Positions 59,915 through 64,000 of a DNA stretch of 64,000 bases are shown one piece after another; the stretch's first letter is position 1, and the number at the start of each line of letters is the position of its first letter. This DNA comes from Bufo bufo (lineage: Eukaryota > Chordata > Amphibia > Anura > Bufonidae). The stretch is taken from the NCBI RefSeq assembly GCF_905171765.1, contig NC_053392.1, forward strand, positions 338,737,010 through 338,801,009, in the 5' to 3' direction. The notes under the pieces are model-generated. The model was not told where the DNA came from. It was given only the letters and a program-made list of their open reading frames with translations, and did no database searches. Position numbers and translations under genes: made by a program.

Positions 59915-61207
59915 GGGCCCATTACATGGGCTGAGAATCTGTCAGATAATTGCTAACAAGCGTTCATAGGAACGCTCGTTAGCGATTATCTGGTGGTGTA
60001 AAGGTGCTGCCAATTACCCAATGAACCAGCGAAACACTCCAATCAACTGTTGGAAGGCACCTTTAAATAACAGCATAGATATACTCAAATGGGTTCTGGA
60101 AATTGAGTTCTAAAGAACCAAATTACATCTATCCAAAGGATAGATCATCCATATCAGATGGTTGGGGGTCCAACATCAAGAGGGCTATGACCCTGTTGGG
60201 ATCTCTAACAGCCTACATTACAGAAGTTCTCTGGCTCAAAGTCATACTGTCTCTGCAGTGGGAGGTTCTAGCTGCATGCATTGACCTGGAGTGCAAGATG
60301 TAAGTTTCTCAGCTGACCATGTAGAATATGTACTAATAGCTGTGTGTGGAGAATCTCCCTCAGGGAGTTCCCTGGAAAGTCACCAAACCTATAGTTATCA
60401 CGACTATTGTAAGCCTTCAGGTTTGAGGGAATGGTTGTTTTAGGGTGTATGGTCAAGAAAATTGTTACTGGGGTCCTTGAAACCTGAAAGAACTGGTAGC
60501 TGTCAGGTTTGCTATGGAAAGAGCCTTGCATTCGGATCAAAAATTGGATGTAAGGATTCTTTAAGGACAACAGGACAGCAGTAGCTTACATAAATCACCA
60601 GGAGGCACAAGATCAAAGCCCTTAAAAGGAGCTACAAAAGGTTAGTGGAAGGTTCGTGGACTTTCTTTCACTTTCAGCTCTGCAAATCAGGTGCTCAGAA
60701 AACCAGAAGGTCGACTTTCTAAGTTGATCGCAGCTGAGGCAATCAGAATGGGCTCTCAATGGTCAACACAGTAGCATAATGGGAAACCTCAGAGGTGGTT
60801 CTTTCTGGCACCAGGACAAACAGAAAAGTAAAGCTTTCCTGCTCACTGAATCCAAGGAAGTACTCCTGGGGTGGATTCTCCAACCCATAGGTGGAGGTAA
60901 TACTTTGCTAACCCCTTTCCTCCCACCTCTTTAATTCCTGCAGTCTTGAGGAACATCAGGGATGATGAATTAAGGGTTATATTGATTGCTCTCCTCTGGC
61001 TTAGGAGGACATGGTTTACATGCCTAAGGATAATAGTCCTGTCAGACTCGTGGGTTCCAGATCAGTTATCCCAGGGCACAGTATTTCATCTTCATGTATC
61101 CAGACTTCATTTAACTGCCAGGAACTTGATAAAGTAATCCTGATGTAGAGAAGTTTCTCTAAGAGGCTGACTTACAATCTACTTAGTAGTAGAAAGTTAG
61201 TAACTAT
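59915..61207. other. Unassigned intron sequence
   Basis: 59940-60060 has the AACAAGCGTTC/GAACGCTCGTTAGCGATTATC hairpin of an eroded MITE. The rest has no recognised gene or repeat. Confidence 0.4.
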
Positions 61208-61772
61208 TGTAGGGATTAGCTCTTATCCGGGGGTCATTCACACAATGATCTTCATCCACCGCAGGATTAGGGGCCAAACATTGCATTTATTTTGAAATTC
61301 TTCACATACAGGACAGCCCAGTTACACACCACTGGGTAGGGTGAGGTTCCCACGTACTCCAAAACAAAATAAATACCTGCCCGGCTGGGCCCTGACTAAA
61401 CAGAGGTATTCCCTGACTCATCTCCCAGCCCCGTTCACACAGGTGAAGTACATGCGACTTGTCCCACCTTGTAGTCCTCCAGCCCTTAGGCTGTGCAAAT
61501 AAAAAGTCCCTTGGGGAAGCTGGGCTCTCTAGTCCGCCCGACTGGGACCCTGCGACCCATTCCCAGGCGTCGCTCTGTGCTCCCCAAGTCCTCCAGCCCC
61601 CAGGCTGTGCAACATCACCTTTCCAGGATCTCACTCTTTTCTGACTGACAGTCTGGGGCTGTGTTGTTATCCCCAGACTGATTGTGCACCTGGTGGAATA
61701 GGGGTGTGGACCGCACTATCCACCCCTTCCTTGCCAGTAACCTCTGTGAGATCTGTCACTATCTCACATACA
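61208..61772 (-). mobile_element. 3' LTR of the NASP-carrying retroelement
   Basis: On the minus strand it starts TGTATGTGAGATAGTGACAG and ends GCTAATCCCTACA (TG...CA), 565 bp. The tract immediately inside it (61773-61789) is AAGGAGGGGGGGGGG-like, a polypurine tract. AATAAA at 61286-61291 is a candidate poly-A signal, with a TATA-like GTATTTATTT further 5'. There is no second LTR in the window, so the LTR pair and target duplication cannot be checked. Confidence 0.75.
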
Positions 61773-61789
61773 CCCCCCCCCCCTCCTTT
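61773..61789 (-). promoter_or_regulatory. Polypurine tract
   Basis: Plus-strand CCCCCCCCCCC then TCCTTTG; on the element strand CAAAGGAGGGGGGGGGGG just before the LTR. In LTR retroelements this primes plus-strand DNA synthesis. The very long G run is unusual and may have grown by slippage. Confidence 0.7.
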
Positions 61790-62129
61790 GTTCAAGCCCG
61801 TAGGGGTGAACACTAGCATCACATCCAGATGCTCGTGAACGGGCATCGTCCTGGCCTACCGTCTTCCCCTTATTCTGCCAGACCCAGAACAGCGCTTGGT
61901 TTGTCACCCTCATGAGTTTATTACAGAGCTCACACGGCTCTGGGATTTTCTTGCCCACCTCATGAGCATGTACTCTCTTCTTATATTTTCTGGCTTCTGC
62001 ACAGGCCCCTCACGTCCTGTCTTGGACTGCGGAACTCTTGCCTGAACTGGTCCCAGTCATGGTTGTGTCCTGACCCTTCCTTTTTTTCCTTCCTGAGCTC
62101 CTTCAGCAGAGCATGCTTGCCCCAGCTCG
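61790..62129 (-). mobile_element. Internal 3' region of the LTR retroelement
   Basis: Between the NASP segment and the polypurine tract. One frame reads ACAEARKYKKRVHAHEVGKK and CELCNKLMRVTNQALFW, ending 64 codons later near 61764. It is not an RT or integrase. CELCNKLM resembles CFMCNKVM in the larger ORF upstream, so the two may be related Cys-pair motifs of one family. No assignment. Confidence 0.45.
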
Positions 62130-62766
62130 CTTCTTTTTCAGAAGTGGTTTCCTCAGATTTGGCCTTAGTTTCAGGGTCTTCTGCTTCTTCAGTGGCTCTT
62201 CCCACTTCAGCAGACCCCTCTTCCGCCTTATCCTTGGTCTCTGGAACATCTGAGGATTCCTCCCACTTCAAGAGACATCGGCCTCTGTTTCTTTGGAGTC
62301 TCCATTCACTTTATTAGCCTTCTCATCCTTCATGGACATGGCATCACATCCTTGCCTTCTTAACTCCTAATCCTCTTTCTTATCAAGGTTGGAGGCACGG
62401 GGGACATCGGGATCTTCACCAGACTCGTAGTTTTCTGGCAATCCCTCCAAAGGTTCACCAATTCGTTTAGGCTCTAGGAGAGCAGTCTCACAGTAGTAGA
62501 CACCATCTGCATGCTGGTCGTCTGTCTTCTGGTATTTCTTCTCCAGCAGACCGCTGGCTTTCTGTAAGGCACTGACGGCAGAGGGAACATCTTTCATGAC
62601 CAGGTCCTGGCTACTCATTGCCATGAGTCTCTTGGCCTCTGTATTCACATCAGCCCCATCAGTGGGCTCAGCAGAAAGATCTTCCGTCTTCTCCGCCTTG
62701 GTCGGCACCACGGCGCCACTATCTCCAGACCCATTCTTAACAGGCTCTGGCTTAGACTTCTTCAAC
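62130..62766 (-). pseudogene. Captured NASP (N1/N2) cDNA segment
   Basis: Minus strand. KKSKPEPVKNGSGDSGAVVPT (62763 to about 62700) resembles the extreme C-terminus of frog NASP as I remember it. It is followed directly by KTEDLSAEPTDGADVNTEAK, RLMAMSSQDLVMKDVPSAVS and ALQKASGLLEKKYQKTDDQH, the N-terminal part with the first TPR. Then NLDKKED, a stop, ELRRQGCDAM and an acidic stretch (ESSDVPETKDKAEEGSAEVG) in a shifted frame. Introns of the NASP gene are absent, so the source was RNA. The order C-terminus then N-terminus is inverted relative to the gene. NASP is a histone H3-H4 chaperone. Stop codon near 62366 and a frameshift near 62272 make it non-functional. Confidence 0.75.
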
Positions 62767-64000
62767 TCAGACATTCTTCCCGACATCATCTTTTGAGCTT
62801 ATGAGATCTTCTATCTCTGCTCGGAGTTGCTTGTTCAGCCTCTCACATTCATCTCGCTCCTCAAGCGCGTCTGCAAGGGATTGAGCCAAAGAGAGGACCT
62901 TCTGTTCCAGATGCTCTTCACTCTGCTCTGCTGCAGCCGATGTAGGAGTAGCACTATTCTCTTTTGGCCCCCCTGTGGGGGTTCCACCCAGGGTCCCTTT
63001 AAGCACTTTGGTGGTGTCTACTGCAGTCTTCTTCAGTGACTCTGTGAAGACAGCTAGTCCCTTCTGTATCATATCTAGGGACCGTGTGGAGAGAGAGAAA
63101 TCTTCTGGATTGCAGCTGTACTGATGTGTCAGGTCATCTACCCCTGCCTGGGTATGGGTCTCAGATACTAGGCTGCCGTCTCCCCACTCGGCTCTCGTCA
63201 CGTCAGGTATAACTGTCGTCTGGTCGCTACTAGTGACCGCCTGAATTTCGCAACACCTTGACCTGGTAGCTTCCCTCTCGGAGTTGCTAATGGTCACAGC
63301 ACATGCCTCGCCTATGTCATTCATGTAATTATTAACGCTGACCTCTAGGGGCACTGCCAAGTTAATCCCTCCCTGGGACATTACTTTATTGCACATAAAA
63401 CACTGTGGAGACTGCATGTCCACCTCTGGTACGTGTGATACACCCTCTAGGACTGCTACCCTTTCTTGCACATTCAAACACTGAGTTGGAGCTGAGCTGA
63501 GCTCCACACTACTTATATGCAATTCTTCAAATCTCTTGATCAAGTTACATAGTTCTTCATGAAAAATAGCAGATGAAGAAAATAAAGCTTCATCATCATT
63601 TACATTTTTACCACCAGGGGGCGCTCCTCCACTGACCACAAGCTGCAACGAAAAAGGCATGTTATCATCATCACATATTTCACATGACATCCCACTTTCA
63701 TTACGCATTTCCGCCAACTTGGCACAATCATTTTGCACCTTATCAGCACCATTGTTTTCAATAGGCAATATTCTTTCCCCACGGCGGTCAATGTGCAGCT
63801 CCCTTAGACCTTCATTTAAACGGGCAAGTACAGGTTCTGCAGGAGTTTCGTCACTATCTGCAGAAGTGTCTACCTTACCCCACAACAACGAAATGATATC
63901 ACAGCCCAACATCACATCATATATGAACATATTTGTAACATGAGGTCCACAAGACATAGTTCTCACTGGAGACTCCCCCTCAGTGAGACCCACCTGCACT
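62767..64000 (-). CDS. LTR retroelement polyprotein part (protease C-terminus and linker), partial
   Basis: Minus-strand frame open from the window edge to TGA at 62767-62769, 410 codons seen, continuing beyond 64000. Near its start [17 protein letters not shown] resembles the end of a retroviral-type aspartic protease (LLGxD motif). It goes on with an acidic, low-complexity region, a Cys pair (QCFMCNKVM, about residue 203) and ends in a predicted coiled coil ([20 protein letters not shown]). No RT follows: the NASP segment begins right at the stop. Family placement (Gypsy-like) is inference. The ATG at the edge is not a real start. Confidence 0.6.
   Translation of the reverse strand, partial: VQVGLTEGESPVRTMSCGPHVTNMFIYDVMLGCDIISLLWGKVDTSADSDETPAEPVLARLNEGLRELHIDRRGERILPIENNGADKVQNDCAKLAEMRNESGMSCEICDDDNMPFSLQLVVSGGAPPGGKNVNDDEALFSSSAIFHEELCNLIKRFEELHISSVELSSAPTQCLNVQERVAVLEGVSHVPEVDMQSPQCFMCNKVMSQGGINLAVPLEVSVNNYMNDIGEACAVTISNSEREATRSRCCEIQAVTSSDQTTVIPDVTRAEWGDGSLVSETHTQAGVDDLTHQYSCNPEDFSLSTRSLDMIQKGLAVFTESLKKTAVDTTKVLKGTLGGTPTGGPKENSATPTSAAAEQSEEHLEQKVLSLAQSLADALEERDECERLNKQLRAEIEDLISSKDDVGKNV

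Noticed and set aside
62063..62796. Ser-rich plus-strand proteins
   Set aside because: Antisense of acidic NASP codons (GAA/GAG read as TTC/CTC).

Overview
The window reads as nuclear DNA of a frog or toad (anuran amphibian). It is AT-rich and almost wholly non-coding, and it is packed with DNA transposons: Harbinger-type MITEs with TTA/TAA duplications, TTAA-flanked hairpin elements, hAT and Tc1 elements. It also has Penelope-like (PLE) and CR1/L2-like retroelements and tRNA-derived SINEs. That mix and the long palindromic MITEs are typical of anuran genomes; I cannot name the species.

The only intact host gene I can support is a cyclin-dependent kinase of the CDK8/CDK19 type on the minus strand, best matched to CDK19. 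Three correctly spliced internal exons are present: 59216-59356 (ends in the HRDL catalytic loop), 30215-30272 (KPANILV segment) and 25929-26060 (DMG motif and APE segment). Splice sites and phases agree. The introns are 28.9 kb and 4.15 kb and, with the flanking introns, account for most of the window.

Regions. 0.7-8.1 kb: MITEs and nested elements; a TTAA-flanked element (1149-5313) contains a hAT-like element (1542-4681), which contains minisatellites and another MITE. 8.2-9.8 kb: nearly intact Tc1 transposon with one in-frame stop. 10.3-16.5 kb: two large TTAA-bounded composite elements, the first with a tandem array of hairpins. 16.6-23.7 kb: an old element split by a 4 kb PLE palindrome with inverted SINEs, and by a hAT-like element. 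24.6-31 kb: CDK19 exons, a decayed Tc1 copy, hairpin MITEs. 31.1-33.9 kb: a hAT-like element carrying a synapsin first-exon fragment and a second hAT with a perfect 8-bp duplication. 35.6-44.1 kb: two more Tc1 elements (one internally deleted and hit by a MITE), a LINE, a solo LTR. 47-57 kb: LINE fragment, MITEs, a second inverted PLE pair, a SINE. 57.6-59.1 kb: Tc1/mariner element with DD37E spacing. 61.2-64.0 kb: 3' part of a minus-strand LTR retroelement, running off the window.

The most unusual items are two host-gene captures. The LTR retroelement at the right edge carries a segment of NASP (N1/N2 histone chaperone) cDNA where RT/integrase would be expected, and C-terminal NASP sequence appears to be joined to N-terminal sequence. 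The hAT-like element at 31-34 kb carries synapsin exon-1 DNA. The mobile genes are mostly broken; the PLE ORFs are open but 5'-truncated, and the LTR-element ORF is open to the window edge. The CDK19 exons are intact.
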